A stretch of 64,000 nt of DNA from Pseudomonas sp. MWU13-2105. GTDB taxonomy: Bacteria > Pseudomonadota > Gammaproteobacteria > Pseudomonadales > Pseudomonadaceae. How positions within the stretch are numbered: the first letter of the stretch is position 1; the number at the start of each line of letters is the position of its first letter. The position numbers and the translations under genes are program-made. The notes beneath the pieces were generated by a model, which saw only the letters and a list, made by a program, of their open reading frames with translations, searched no databases and was not told the DNA's origin. The stretch is taken from contig NZ_JALLIY010000011.1 in the NCBI RefSeq assembly GCF_023242315.1, forward strand, positions 62,001 through 126,000, read 5' to 3'. Below are positions 41,618 through 49,484 of the stretch, in pieces.

Positions 41618-42766
41618 TCAGCTCTGGGACACGGCTTTGGGCAGGATGTCGTTGGCGACCATCTCACCGAAGGGGCTGACGTAACCGGCGCTTTTCGGCA
41701 GTTCCGGACGCTCGATGTCCAGATGTGGGAACAGCAGTTCGGCGACCCGGTACGACTCTTCCAGGTGTGGGTAACCGGAGAAGATAAAGGTATCGATACC
41801 CAGGCCGGCGTATTCCTTGACCCGTGCGGCCACGGTCGGGCCGTCGCCCACCAGCGCCGTGCCGGCACCGCCACGGACCAGGCCGACGCCGGCCCAGAGA
41901 TTGGGGCTGACTTCCAGGTTGTCGCGGCTGCCGCCGTGCAGGGCGGCCATGCGCTGCTGGCCGACGGAGTCGAAGCGCGCCAGGGATTTCTGCGCGCGGG
42001 CGATGGTCTCGTCGTCGAGGTGGGAGATCAGTTTGTCCGCTGCCTGCCAGGCTTCGGCATTGGTTTCACGCACGATCACATGCAGGCGAATGCCGAAGCG
42101 CACGCTGCGCCCGAGCTTGGCGGCCTTGGCCCGCACTTGCTCGATCTTCTCGGCGACGGCGGCGGGCGGTTCACCCCAGGTCAGGACCATGTCCACCTGT
42201 TCGGCGGCGAGGTCCTGGGCGGCTTCCGAAGAACCGCCGAAGTACAGCGGCGGACGCGGTTGCTGGATCGGCGGGTAGAGCAGCTTGGCGCCTTTGACGC
42301 TGATGTGCCGGCCATCGTAGTCGACGGTTTCGCCTTCCAGCACGCGGCGCCAGATGCGGGTGAATTCCACCGAGGCCTGGTAGCGCTCTTCATGGCTGAG
42401 GAACAGGCCGTCGCCGGCCAGTTCGTCCGGGTCGCCGCCGGTCACCAGGTTGAACAGCGCGCGCCCGCCGGACAGCCGGTCGAGGGTCGCGGCCTGGCGT
42501 GCCGCCACGGTCGGGGAGATGATCCCGGGGCGCAGGGCAACGAGGAATTTCAGGCGCTGGGTCACCGGGATCAGCGAAGCGGCCACCAGCCAGGAGTCCT
42601 CGCAGGAGCGTCCGGTGGGGATCAGTACACCGCCGAAACCGAGGCGGTCGGCAGCCTGGGCCACCTGCTGCAGGTAACCGTGGTCGACGGCGCGAGCGCC
42701 TTCGGCGGTGCCAAGGTAATGGCCGTCACCGTGGGTAGGCAGGAACCAGAAAATATTGAGGCTCAT
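41618..42766 (-). CDS. ssuD: FMNH2-dependent alkanesulfonate monooxygenase SsuD
   Basis: 382-residue enzyme of the luciferase-like group that cleaves alkanesulfonates to aldehyde and sulfite using O2 and reduced FMN. Key residues line up with E. coli SsuD when an offset of one or two is allowed: Cys55 in TGRSCEDSW, and Arg228 and His230 in FGIRLHVIV. The substrate loop with arginines lies around residues 285-300. AGGAG precedes the ATG. Reduced FMN comes from SsuE. A 660-codon plus-strand open frame over this gene is a shadow. Confidence 0.96.
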   Translation of the reverse strand: MSLNIFWFLPTHGDGHYLGTAEGARAVDHGYLQQVAQAADRLGFGGVLIPTGRSCEDSWLVAASLIPVTQRLKFLVALRPGIISPTVAARQAATLDRLSGGRALFNLVTGGDPDELAGDGLFLSHEERYQASVEFTRIWRRVLEGETVDYDGRHISVKGAKLLYPPIQQPRPPLYFGGSSEAAQDLAAEQVDMVLTWGEPPAAVAEKIEQVRAKAAKLGRSVRFGIRLHVIVRETNAEAWQAADKLISHLDDETIARAQKSLARFDSVGQQRMAALHGGSRDNLEVSPNLWAGVGLVRGGAGTALVGDGPTVAARVKEYAGLGIDTFIFSGYPHLEESYRVAELLFPHLDIERPELPKSAGYVSPFGEMVANDILPKAVSQS

Positions 42767-42791
42767 GGAGTGGTCTCCTAAGAAATACGGT

Positions 42792-43757
42792 TCAAAGTGC
42801 TTTGGCGACAGTTGCCGGCGGGGTCCAGATCACGTCCTTGATGCTCAGCGGCTTGGGAATCAATTTGAGTTGGTAGAAGCTGTCGGCGATTTTCTGTTGC
42901 GCCGCGATCACTTCCGGAGTGAGGAACTGCGCGCCATAGCCCTGGCGTTTCACCGAGATCAGGGTGATGTCGGCGGGCAGGCCGAGCAGCGGTGCCACCT
43001 GGGTGGTGACTTCCTCGGGATTGGCTTTGGACCAGTCGCCCACGGCACGGACTTCTTCCACCAGGGCCTTGATCACTTCGGGATGTTTTTCCGCATAGGG
43101 CCTGGTCGCCAGGTAGAACTGGTTGTTGTCCACCAGGCCGCTACCGTCACGCAGGGTGCGGGCCTTGAGCTGTTGTTCGGCGGCGGCCTGGTATGGGTCC
43201 CAGATCACCCAGGCGTCGACGCTGCCGCGCTCGAAAGCGGCGCGGGCATCGGCCGGCGCGAGGAATACGGTCTGGATATCGCTGTATTTCAGGCCGGCGT
43301 CTTCAAGGGCGCGGACCAGTAGGTAATGGACGTTGGAGCCTTTGTTGAGGACGACCTTCTTGCCCTTGAGTTCCTGTACCGATTTGATCGGCGAGTCCTT
43401 GGGCACCAGGATCGCTTCGCTGCTGGGAGCCGGCGGCTCAGAAGCGACGTAGAGCAGGTCGGCACCGGCGCCCTGGGCGAACACCGGCGGCGTTTCGCCG
43501 GTCACGCCGAAGTCGATGGAGCCGACGTTCAGCCCTTCGAGCAGTTGCGGGCCGCCAGGGAATTCGGTCCATTGCACTTGCACGCCCTGGACGGCGAGGC
43601 GTTTTTCCAAGGTGCCCTTGGCCTTGAGCAGCACCAGGGTGCCGTATTTCTGATAACCGATCCGTAGCGTCTCGGCTTGAGCTTGAGTGATGGCGCCGAA
43701 GGTGACAGCCGCAGCAAACAGAGCGACCAGACCACGACGCAAAATGACAGTGCGCAT
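42792..43757 (-). CDS. ssuA: alkanesulfonate-binding periplasmic protein SsuA
   Basis: 321-residue periplasmic binding protein for aliphatic sulfonates. The signal peptide (MRTVILRRGLVALFAAAVTFGAITQAQA) is cleaved near residue 28. Motifs include RIGYQKYGTLVLLKAKGTLEK, TEFPGGPQLLEGLNVGSIDFGVTGETPP and DAWVIWDPYQAAAE, all typical of the SsuA family. AAGGAG lies just before the ATG. It follows ssuE by 93 bases. Confidence 0.95.
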   Translation of the reverse strand: MRTVILRRGLVALFAAAVTFGAITQAQAETLRIGYQKYGTLVLLKAKGTLEKRLAVQGVQVQWTEFPGGPQLLEGLNVGSIDFGVTGETPPVFAQGAGADLLYVASEPPAPSSEAILVPKDSPIKSVQELKGKKVVLNKGSNVHYLLVRALEDAGLKYSDIQTVFLAPADARAAFERGSVDAWVIWDPYQAAAEQQLKARTLRDGSGLVDNNQFYLATRPYAEKHPEVIKALVEEVRAVGDWSKANPEEVTTQVAPLLGLPADITLISVKRQGYGAQFLTPEVIAAQQKIADSFYQLKLIPKPLSIKDVIWTPPATVAKAL

Positions 43758-43850
43758 GGCGCTCTCCTTTTTGCTGTGAGGGTTTTGGCTGCACCTGCTT
43801 GCCCGTTGGCGGGCGAGTAAGGCCAGTACATCGATATCGGCTAAAGCGGC

Positions 43851-44444
43851 TCAGATGCTCCAGCGAGCCGTGAGCAGGCGCTCGTTGAGCAGTGTCGGGT
43901 CCAGCGGCTTGGGGCGCCGCGCCAGGGCGCTGTGGAACTGTTCCAGGGCCTCGTTCAGGCGCTGTTTCAGGGCCGGTGCCAGCTGCGCCTGGGCGCTGCC
44001 TTCGCCATAGGCGATCTGGCTGTCCTCGGCGAAGATGCCGTGGAGCATCTCCTGGGCCTTGAGCGCCGACAGCACCGGCTTGAGGGCGTAATCCACCGCG
44101 AGCATATGGGCGATGCTGCCGCCGGTGGCCATGGGCAACACCACCTTGTGGCTCAGGGCGCGTTCGGGCAGCAGGTCGAGTACGGTTTTCAGGGCCCCGG
44201 AGAACGAGGCCTTGTACACCGGCGTAGCGATGACCAGGCCGTCGGCGTTTTCGATCTGTTGCAGCAGGTCGATGATCTGTGGGCTGCCGAAGCGCGCGTG
44301 CAGCAGGTCTTCGGCCGGGAAGTCGCGGATCTGGTAACTCACCACTTCCACGCCTTGTTCGATCAACCAGCGTTTGGCCTGGTCCAGCAATACCCCCGAG
44401 CGTGATCGCTGGCTGGGGCTTCCTCCAAGTGTGACGACCAGCAT
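43851..44444 (-). CDS. ssuE: NAD(P)H-dependent FMN reductase SsuE
   Basis: 197-residue flavodoxin-like reductase that supplies reduced FMN to SsuD. The FMN-binding N-terminus reads LVVTLGGSPSQRSRSGVLLD, and IATPVYKASFSGALKTVLDLLP is the family signature. AAGGAATT precedes the ATG. It is the first gene of ssuEADCBF. Because no other flavin reductase is in the window, it may also serve the SfnB/DszA-like enzymes at 31331-35144; this is inference. Confidence 0.95.
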   Translation of the reverse strand: MLVVTLGGSPSQRSRSGVLLDQAKRWLIEQGVEVVSYQIRDFPAEDLLHARFGSPQIIDLLQQIENADGLVIATPVYKASFSGALKTVLDLLPERALSHKVVLPMATGGSIAHMLAVDYALKPVLSALKAQEMLHGIFAEDSQIAYGEGSAQAQLAPALKQRLNEALEQFHSALARRPKPLDPTLLNERLLTARWSI

Positions 44445-44518
44445 GCCGGTAATTCCTTAAAACGTTTGTCGGCGATTCGCGGGCTGCGATCTCACCAAGA
44501 TGGACAGACCATATCAGT

Positions 44519-44540
44519 AGATTTATATATCTATAAATCT
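44519..44540. promoter_or_regulatory. palindrome upstream of ssuE
   Basis: AGATTTATA and TATAAATCT form a perfect 9-base inverted repeat around TATC, 75-96 bases before the ssuE ATG. Bases 44520-44539 match 15 of 20 positions of a site at 45371-45390, which lies at nearly the same distance from lsfA. Candidate site for a sulfate-starvation activator. Confidence 0.55.
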
Positions 44541-44596
44541 TATTTTTTCATTTGTTTATTCTTCAAAAGAATATGCGGGTGGCTTTTTTTCCAGGC

Positions 44597-44623
44597 AAAA
44601 AAACAGGCCGTCGAAACGGCCTG
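44597..44623 (-). terminator. intrinsic terminator of lsfA
   Basis: CAGGCCGT and ACGGCCTG pair over 8 bp around CGAA. On the minus strand a T run (complement of 44597-44603) follows. It lies 36 bases after the lsfA stop. Confidence 0.9.
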
Positions 44624-44658
44624 AAACCCCTGCATCGTGAGTCGGTAAAAAATGGCTT

Positions 44659-45297
44659 TCAGCGGTTGGGCTGCGGCGTCAGGCGCAGGTACGGCTTCAC
44701 TGCGCGGTAACCTTTGGGGAAGCGTTTCCTGATTTCGTCTTCGTCCTTGAGCGATGGCACGATCACCACCTCGTCACCGTCCTGCCAGTTGGCCGGGGTG
44801 GCCACCTTGTAGTTGTCGGTGAGCTGCAAGGAGTCGATCACCCGCAGGATCTCGTGGAAATTGCGCCCGGTGCTGGCTGGGTAGGTGATGGTCAGCCGCA
44901 CCTTCTTGTTCGGATCGATCACGAACAGCGAGCGTACGGTGAGGGTGTCGTTGGCATTCGGGTGGATCAGGTCGTAGAGATCGGACACCTTGCGGTCGGC
45001 ATCGGCCAGGATCGGGAAGTTGACCACGGTGTGCTGGGTCTCGTTGATGTCCTCGATCCACTTGTGGTGCGAATCCACCGGGTCCACCGACAGGGCAATG
45101 GCCTTGACGCCGCGTTGGGCGAATTCGTCCTTCAGTTTGGCGGTAAAGCCCAGCTCGGTGGTGCACACCGGGGTGAAGTCCGCCGGATGGGAGAACAGCA
45201 CGCCCCAACTGTCGCCGAGCCACTCGTGGAAACGAATCTTGCCGGCGCTGGAATCCTGTTCGAAGTCGGGGGCGATGTCGCCGAGTCTTAGGCTCAT
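44659..45297 (-). CDS. lsfA: 1-Cys peroxiredoxin LsfA
   Basis: 212-residue peroxiredoxin of the Prx6 (1-Cys) type. The peroxidatic cysteine is C45 in HPADFTPVCTTELG; the C-terminal domain (about 160-212) is the long Prx6 form, ending FPKGYRAVKPYLRLTPQP. LsfA of Pseudomonas was found as a sulfate-starvation-induced protein. Its location next to ssu, with a similar upstream palindrome, fits that. Likely role: removing peroxides while oxygenases release sulfite. Three independent signals (motif, length, neighbours) agree. Confidence 0.94.
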   Translation of the reverse strand: MSLRLGDIAPDFEQDSSAGKIRFHEWLGDSWGVLFSHPADFTPVCTTELGFTAKLKDEFAQRGVKAIALSVDPVDSHHKWIEDINETQHTVVNFPILADADRKVSDLYDLIHPNANDTLTVRSLFVIDPNKKVRLTITYPASTGRNFHEILRVIDSLQLTDNYKVATPANWQDGDEVVIVPSLKDEDEIRKRFPKGYRAVKPYLRLTPQPNR

Positions 45298-45370
45298 GGT
45301 GCTGCTCCTGGTGAGTGCGTGATGAGCTAACTGTGCCTGCTGCGGGATTTATTTAAAAAGAATAAATGTC

Positions 45371-45390
45371 GATTTATTTAGATCTAAATT
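45371..45390. promoter_or_regulatory. palindrome upstream of lsfA
   Basis: ATTTAGATCTAAAT is a perfect 14-base palindrome (45376-45389) within GATTTATTTAGATCTAAATT. It lies 74-93 bases upstream of the lsfA ATG and matches the ssuE site at 15 of 20 positions (GATTTATnTAnnTnTAAATn). Confidence 0.55.
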
Positions 45391-45556
45391 GAATATTAAA
45401 AAGTTCTTCATTGGACGCCGCGCGCGCGCGGGAGCAACCTTGTCCATAGCTTGTGAGAGGGCTAAGGGGATGTAACTCAGTGGGTACTGGGCGCCGTGCT
45501 GTCGAAGGTTGGCGTTCGAGGCGAAGCTGAGAGATAGTGTTATGCAGGAGGTGAAG

Positions 45557-45587
45557 CACTCAGCCCGGCATTGCGCCGGGCTGAGTG
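45557..45587 (-). terminator. strong hairpin after the porin gene, without a T run
   Basis: CACTCAGCCCGGC and GCCGGGCTGAGTG pair perfectly over 13 bp around ATTGC, 27 bases after the porin stop. The expected T run is missing on either strand, so it may stabilise the mRNA end or act with Rho rather than as a classical terminator. Confidence 0.6.
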
Positions 45588-45613
45588 TGGATCTCGACTT
45601 TAAACGATCACGC

Positions 45614-46978
45614 TTACAGCAGCGGGATCGAGTAGCTGACGATCAGACGGTTTTCGTCTTGGTTGCTAGTGGCAACGTTGGTACGCCACATCGCGTTTTT
45701 CCAGGCGAAGCCCAGGTTTTTGAAGGTGCCTTCAGGAATCACGTAGGCCAGGCTGATATCGCGTTCCCACTCGCTCTTGTCGCCAGTGGTGGTCTTGATA
45801 TCTTCGCCGTGCAGGTAGATCACGCCAGCGGTCAGGCCAGGTACGCCAACTTTAGCGAAGTCATAAGCGTAGCGAGCTTGCCAGGTCTTCTCCCCGGCAC
45901 GGGCGAACTTCTGGATCTGCATGTCGGTGATGGTGCTGTTCGACGAGCCGTCACCTTGGTTCAGCCATGGGAAGTCGCTTTCGCCTTTGGTGTACTGATA
46001 ACCGCCACCGAAGGTGTGGCCGGCAACCGAGTACAGGGCCAGGTAGCTGTACAGGTCGTTGTCAACCTTGCCGGCGGTTACAGGCTTGGCAGCATCGGTG
46101 TAGTAACCCGAGGTGAAGTAGCCGGAGGTGTTGCCGTTGGCACCGTTGTCGCGGCTACGGTAGTAGCGCAGGTCGCTTTTCAGCACGCCAGGACCGATCG
46201 CCCAGTTGTGTACCAGACCCAGGAAGTTCTGCGAGTAGAAGTCTTTCAGCTCGCCGTAGTAGTACGAAGCGACCAGATCCTTGGTGATCTTGTAGTCGGC
46301 ACCTGCGTACAGGAACTTGTTGCTGAACTTGCCCTTGGTGAAGTCGGAGGAGCTGTTGGCGCCTGCGATCGACAGATCTTCGTCGTTGCTGGAGTTACGG
46401 CCCTTGGCCTTCTCGATTTGACCGAGGGTCAGGGTCAGGTCCTTGATCTCGTTCGAAGTGACCTGGCCACCGGTGAAGGTTTGTGGCAACAGACGACCGT
46501 CGTTGGCCTTGATCACCGGGTTGTTCGGCAACAGGGTACCAATCTTCAGCTCGGTCTGCGAAACGCGGACTTTACCGGTCAGGCCCAGGCTGCCGAAGTC
46601 GTTGACGGACTTGGCGTTTTTGCCGCCGGTAGCTTCGCTTGGGAAAACGGTACTGCTGTAGTTGGTTTTGGTCGCACCGTTGGAACCGCCACCGGTATCC
46701 AGTCGAATACCTTCCAGGGCGATAACATCAAGGCCGAAACCTACAGTGCCTTGGGTGTAACCGGAGTTGAAGCGCAGATCGAAGCCTTGACCCCATTCCG
46801 AGGACAAGCTCTGAGCGGGTTTCCCACTACGGTTATCGTTGTTGATGTAGAAGTTACGCAGGCCCAGAGTCGACGTAGCGCCTTCGATAAAACCTTTGGC
46901 TTCGGCTTGCGTTTCTGCATAAGCCTGTTGCGCCAAAACCCCTACGGCCACAGCCAGGGCCAAGGTGGACTTCTTCAT
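45614..46978 (-). CDS. OprD-family outer-membrane porin
   Basis: 454-residue substrate-specific porin. The signal peptide MKKSTLALAVAVGVLAQQAYA is cleaved before ETQAEAKGFIEG. The mature chain has alternating beta-strand patterns throughout, includes SSEWGQGFDLRFNSGYTQGTVGFGLD typical of OprD/OprE/OprQ, and ends in the outer-membrane C-terminal pattern IVSYSIPLL. Which subfamily (OprE is my best guess from its position near lsfA in P. putida) cannot be fixed here. Its place between lsfA and tauABCD suggests passage of sulfonates or related anions. A 506-codon plus-strand open frame is a shadow. Confidence 0.92.
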   Translation of the reverse strand: MKKSTLALAVAVGVLAQQAYAETQAEAKGFIEGATSTLGLRNFYINNDNRSGKPAQSLSSEWGQGFDLRFNSGYTQGTVGFGLDVIALEGIRLDTGGGSNGATKTNYSSTVFPSEATGGKNAKSVNDFGSLGLTGKVRVSQTELKIGTLLPNNPVIKANDGRLLPQTFTGGQVTSNEIKDLTLTLGQIEKAKGRNSSNDEDLSIAGANSSSDFTKGKFSNKFLYAGADYKITKDLVASYYYGELKDFYSQNFLGLVHNWAIGPGVLKSDLRYYRSRDNGANGNTSGYFTSGYYTDAAKPVTAGKVDNDLYSYLALYSVAGHTFGGGYQYTKGESDFPWLNQGDGSSNSTITDMQIQKFARAGEKTWQARYAYDFAKVGVPGLTAGVIYLHGEDIKTTTGDKSEWERDISLAYVIPEGTFKNLGFAWKNAMWRTNVATSNQDENRLIVSYSIPLL

Positions 46979-47690
46979 GGTACAGCTCCTCTCATTTCTA
47001 ATTTTTGTGTGTCCTGGCCGGGGATCTAGCGTCCCTTTGTAGCCACAGATGCGCGATTAGCACCAGATCGTGACTGGCAAGTCAATCGTAACAAACCATG
47101 CCTAGACTTTGGTCTAACTGCCGTAAATTTGGTCCTTGCAGGGTAATGAAAATTTTCATAAACCCAAAAAGAACTATTTCGTCCTTTTTAAGACGATTCA
47201 GGAATAAACCGTCTGAGTATTTACTCAGGCCTGAGGTCTGTGTCGGCCTCCAGACTTATTTCTGAAACGTATTTTTGGTCCCCTTTATAGCTCAATCTGT
47301 ATTTGAGATAAGTTCTCAGGGACAGGAAAGTTCAAAAAGGCGACGCAATCATGGCTAAAGGCTGCCACTCCCGTCAATTTATTACAGCATTTGTCTGATT
47401 AAGCCGGACGGCTGACATGTAGCTGTGCCAAGAACCATAGAAGAAAAAACGCGGAACGCACCTTCATTCGTCGGTTTTAGTTCTTTTGTGGATTTTCCGT
47501 TGCGCGGCTGACGCTGCGGCACCTCGTAGACACTGGCTGGCGCTGCAAGCGCCAGCCGCCGGCTGTCGCGCTGGCGAGTGTCATGTTTTGACTCATAAGC
47601 TAATGCAAATAAGTTATTTATTTTAAGATTCTTAGATCATTTAGTCTCTCGACATGCCGATTCCCGGTCGCCCGTCGAGGAACTTGTCCC
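46979..47690. other. 712-base divergent intergenic region between the porin gene and tauA
   Basis: No gene is evident. It holds the porin promoter side (about 46979-47350), including a perfect 14-base palindrome ATGAAAATTTTCAT at 47146-47159. A structured GC-rich element lies at 47529-47582. An AT-rich tauA promoter-like stretch (about 47593-47640) contains AAGTTATTTATTTTAAGATTC. The unusual length suggests several regulator sites. Confidence 0.5.
47529..47582. other. nested hairpin element upstream of tauA
   Basis: An inner perfect 10-bp stem, GGCTGGCGCT/AGCGCCAGCC around GCA (47535-47557), is enclosed by GACACT (47529-47534) and AGTGTC (47577-47582). It is unlike the REP families elsewhere in the window. 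It may be a small RNA, a transcript end, or a recombination remnant. Confidence 0.5.
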
Positions 47691-48668
47691 ATGAAACTGC
47701 ACGCACCACTCCGCCTCCTGGCGGCCTTGTCCCTGGCCGGGGCCAGCTGGTTTGCCCAGGCCGCCGACGTGACCGTGGCCTACCAGACCACCGTCGATCC
47801 GGCGAAAGTCGCCCAGGCCGACGGTGCCTATGAAAAAGCCACGCACGCCAAGATCGACTGGCGCAAATTCGATAACGGTGCCGATATCATCGCCGCCATC
47901 GCTTCGGGCGATGTGCAGATCGGCTACCTCGGCTCGAGTCCGCTGACCGCGGCCATCACCCGCAAGGTGCCGGTGGAAACCTTCCTGATCGCCACCCAGA
48001 TCGGCGCCGCCGAAGCCCTGGTGGCCCGCGATGGCTCCGGGATCAATTCGCCCCAGGATCTGATCGGCAAGAAAGTCGCCGTGCCCTTTGTTTCCACCGG
48101 GCACTACAGCCTGCTGGCCGCGCTGAAGCACTGGAACATCGATCCTTCGAAAGTGCAGATTCTCAACCTTGCGCCACCGGCCATTATTGCTGCCTGGAAA
48201 CGCGGCGATATCGACGCCACCTACGTTTGGGACCCGGCCCTGGGCGTGGCCAAGGAAAACGGCAAGGTGCTGATCACTTCCGGTGAACTGGCCAAGTTCG
48301 GTGCGCCGACCTTCGACGCCTGGATCGTGCGCAAGGATTTCGCCGAGAAGCACCCGGAGATCGTCACGGCTTTCGCCAAGGTCACCCTGGATGCCTACGC
48401 CCAGTACCGCAAGGACCCACAAGCCTGGCTGGCGGACAAGGGCAATGTCGACAAGCTGGTGAAGCTCTCCGGCGCCAAGGCGTCTGACATCCCCCTGCTG
48501 CTGCAAGGCAACGTCTACCCGCTGGCGGCTGACCAGGTCAGCGTCCTCGGCAAACCGACCGCCCAGGCCATCACCGACACCGCCGCGTTCCTGAAAGAGC
48601 AGGGCAAGGTCGAAGCCGTGCTGCCGGACTACGCCCCTTATGTCAGCGCCAAGTTCATCACCAACTGA
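47691..48668 (+). CDS. tauA: taurine-binding periplasmic protein TauA
   Basis: 325-residue periplasmic binding protein for taurine. The signal peptide MKLHAPLRLLAALSLAGASWFAQA precedes ADVTVAYQTTVDPAKVAQADG, the TauA-specific N-terminus. Other motifs are GDVQIGYLGSSPLTAAITRKVPVETFLIA and GDIDATYVWDPALG. It starts tauABCD, and the ATG follows a GAGG site. AT-rich promoter sequence precedes it. Confidence 0.95.
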   Translation: MKLHAPLRLLAALSLAGASWFAQAADVTVAYQTTVDPAKVAQADGAYEKATHAKIDWRKFDNGADIIAAIASGDVQIGYLGSSPLTAAITRKVPVETFLIATQIGAAEALVARDGSGINSPQDLIGKKVAVPFVSTGHYSLLAALKHWNIDPSKVQILNLAPPAIIAAWKRGDIDATYVWDPALGVAKENGKVLITSGELAKFGAPTFDAWIVRKDFAEKHPEIVTAFAKVTLDAYAQYRKDPQAWLADKGNVDKLVKLSGAKASDIPLLLQGNVYPLAADQVSVLGKPTAQAITDTAAFLKEQGKVEAVLPDYAPYVSAKFITN

Positions 48669-48689
48669 TTCCGCCGAGGAGCCGCCGTC

Positions 48690-49484
48690 ATGGCCTTGTT
48701 ACAGCTGGAGCGCATCAGCGCACAGTACCCCGGCGCGGCTGAGCCGGTGCTGGCGGATATCTCCCTCAGCCTCGGCCCCCGGCAACTGCTGGTGGCCCTC
48801 GGGCCTTCGGGGAGCGGCAAGACTTCGCTGTTGAACCTGATCGCCGGTTTCGTCGAGCCGAGTGCCGGCCGCATCAGCCTCGACGGGGTGCCGGTCAAAG
48901 GTCCGAGTGCCGAGCGTGGCGTGGTATTCCAGGATGACGCCCTGTTGCCCTGGCAGGATGTGCTGGCCAACGTCGGCTTCGGCCTGGAACTGGCCGGGAT
49001 GCCCCGGCCGCAGCGTGAAAGCCGCGCCCGGGAGATGCTCGCCCTGGTGGACCTGGCCGGTTTTGACAAGCGCCGGATCTGGCAACTTTCCGGCGGTCAG
49101 AAACAGCGTGTCGGCCTGGCCCGCGCCCTGGCGGCGGATCCTCGGGTCTTGCTGATGGACGAGCCGTTCGGCGCCCTCGATGCCTTTACCCGCGAACAGA
49201 TGCAGGAGCTGTTGCTGCAAGTCTGGCGCCGCACCGCCAAGCCGGTGTTCCTGATTACCCACGATATAGAAGAGGCGGTTTTTCTCGCCACCGAGCTGAT
49301 TCTGCTGGCGCCCGATCCGGGGCAGATCGTCGAACGCCTGAGCCTGGATTTCGGCCAGCGCTACAGCGCCGGTGAATCGGCCCGGGCGATCAAGTCCGAC
49401 CCGCGTTTTATCGAAACCCGCGAGCACGTGCTGGCCCGTGTGTTCTCCCAACGCAGCGCCGCCCAGCGGCAGGAGTTCGTATGA
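48690..49484 (+). CDS. tauB: taurine ABC transporter ATPase TauB
   Basis: 264-residue ATPase. Walker A is GPSGSGKT near residue 37, the signature is LSGGQKQRVGLARALA, Walker B is VLLMDEPFGALDA, and the H-loop is ITHDIEEAVFLATE. It follows tauA by 21 bases, with GAGGAG before the ATG, and its stop overlaps the tauC start as ATGA. Standard TauB length. Confidence 0.95.
   Translation: MALLQLERISAQYPGAAEPVLADISLSLGPRQLLVALGPSGSGKTSLLNLIAGFVEPSAGRISLDGVPVKGPSAERGVVFQDDALLPWQDVLANVGFGLELAGMPRPQRESRAREMLALVDLAGFDKRRIWQLSGGQKQRVGLARALAADPRVLLMDEPFGALDAFTREQMQELLLQVWRRTAKPVFLITHDIEEAVFLATELILLAPDPGQIVERLSLDFGQRYSAGESARAIKSDPRFIETREHVLARVFSQRSAAQRQEFV

Noticed and set aside
40799..42781. 660-codon plus-strand open frame over ssuC/ssuD
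   Set aside because: It is antisense to ssuD and ssuC, has low-complexity composition rich in Gln, Gly, Arg and Val, and no domain signal. The minus-strand genes have full motifs and ribosome binding sites.
45509..47029. 506-codon plus-strand open frame over the porin gene
   Set aside because: Shadow of the OprD-family gene; the minus-strand frame has a signal peptide and outer-membrane C-terminus.
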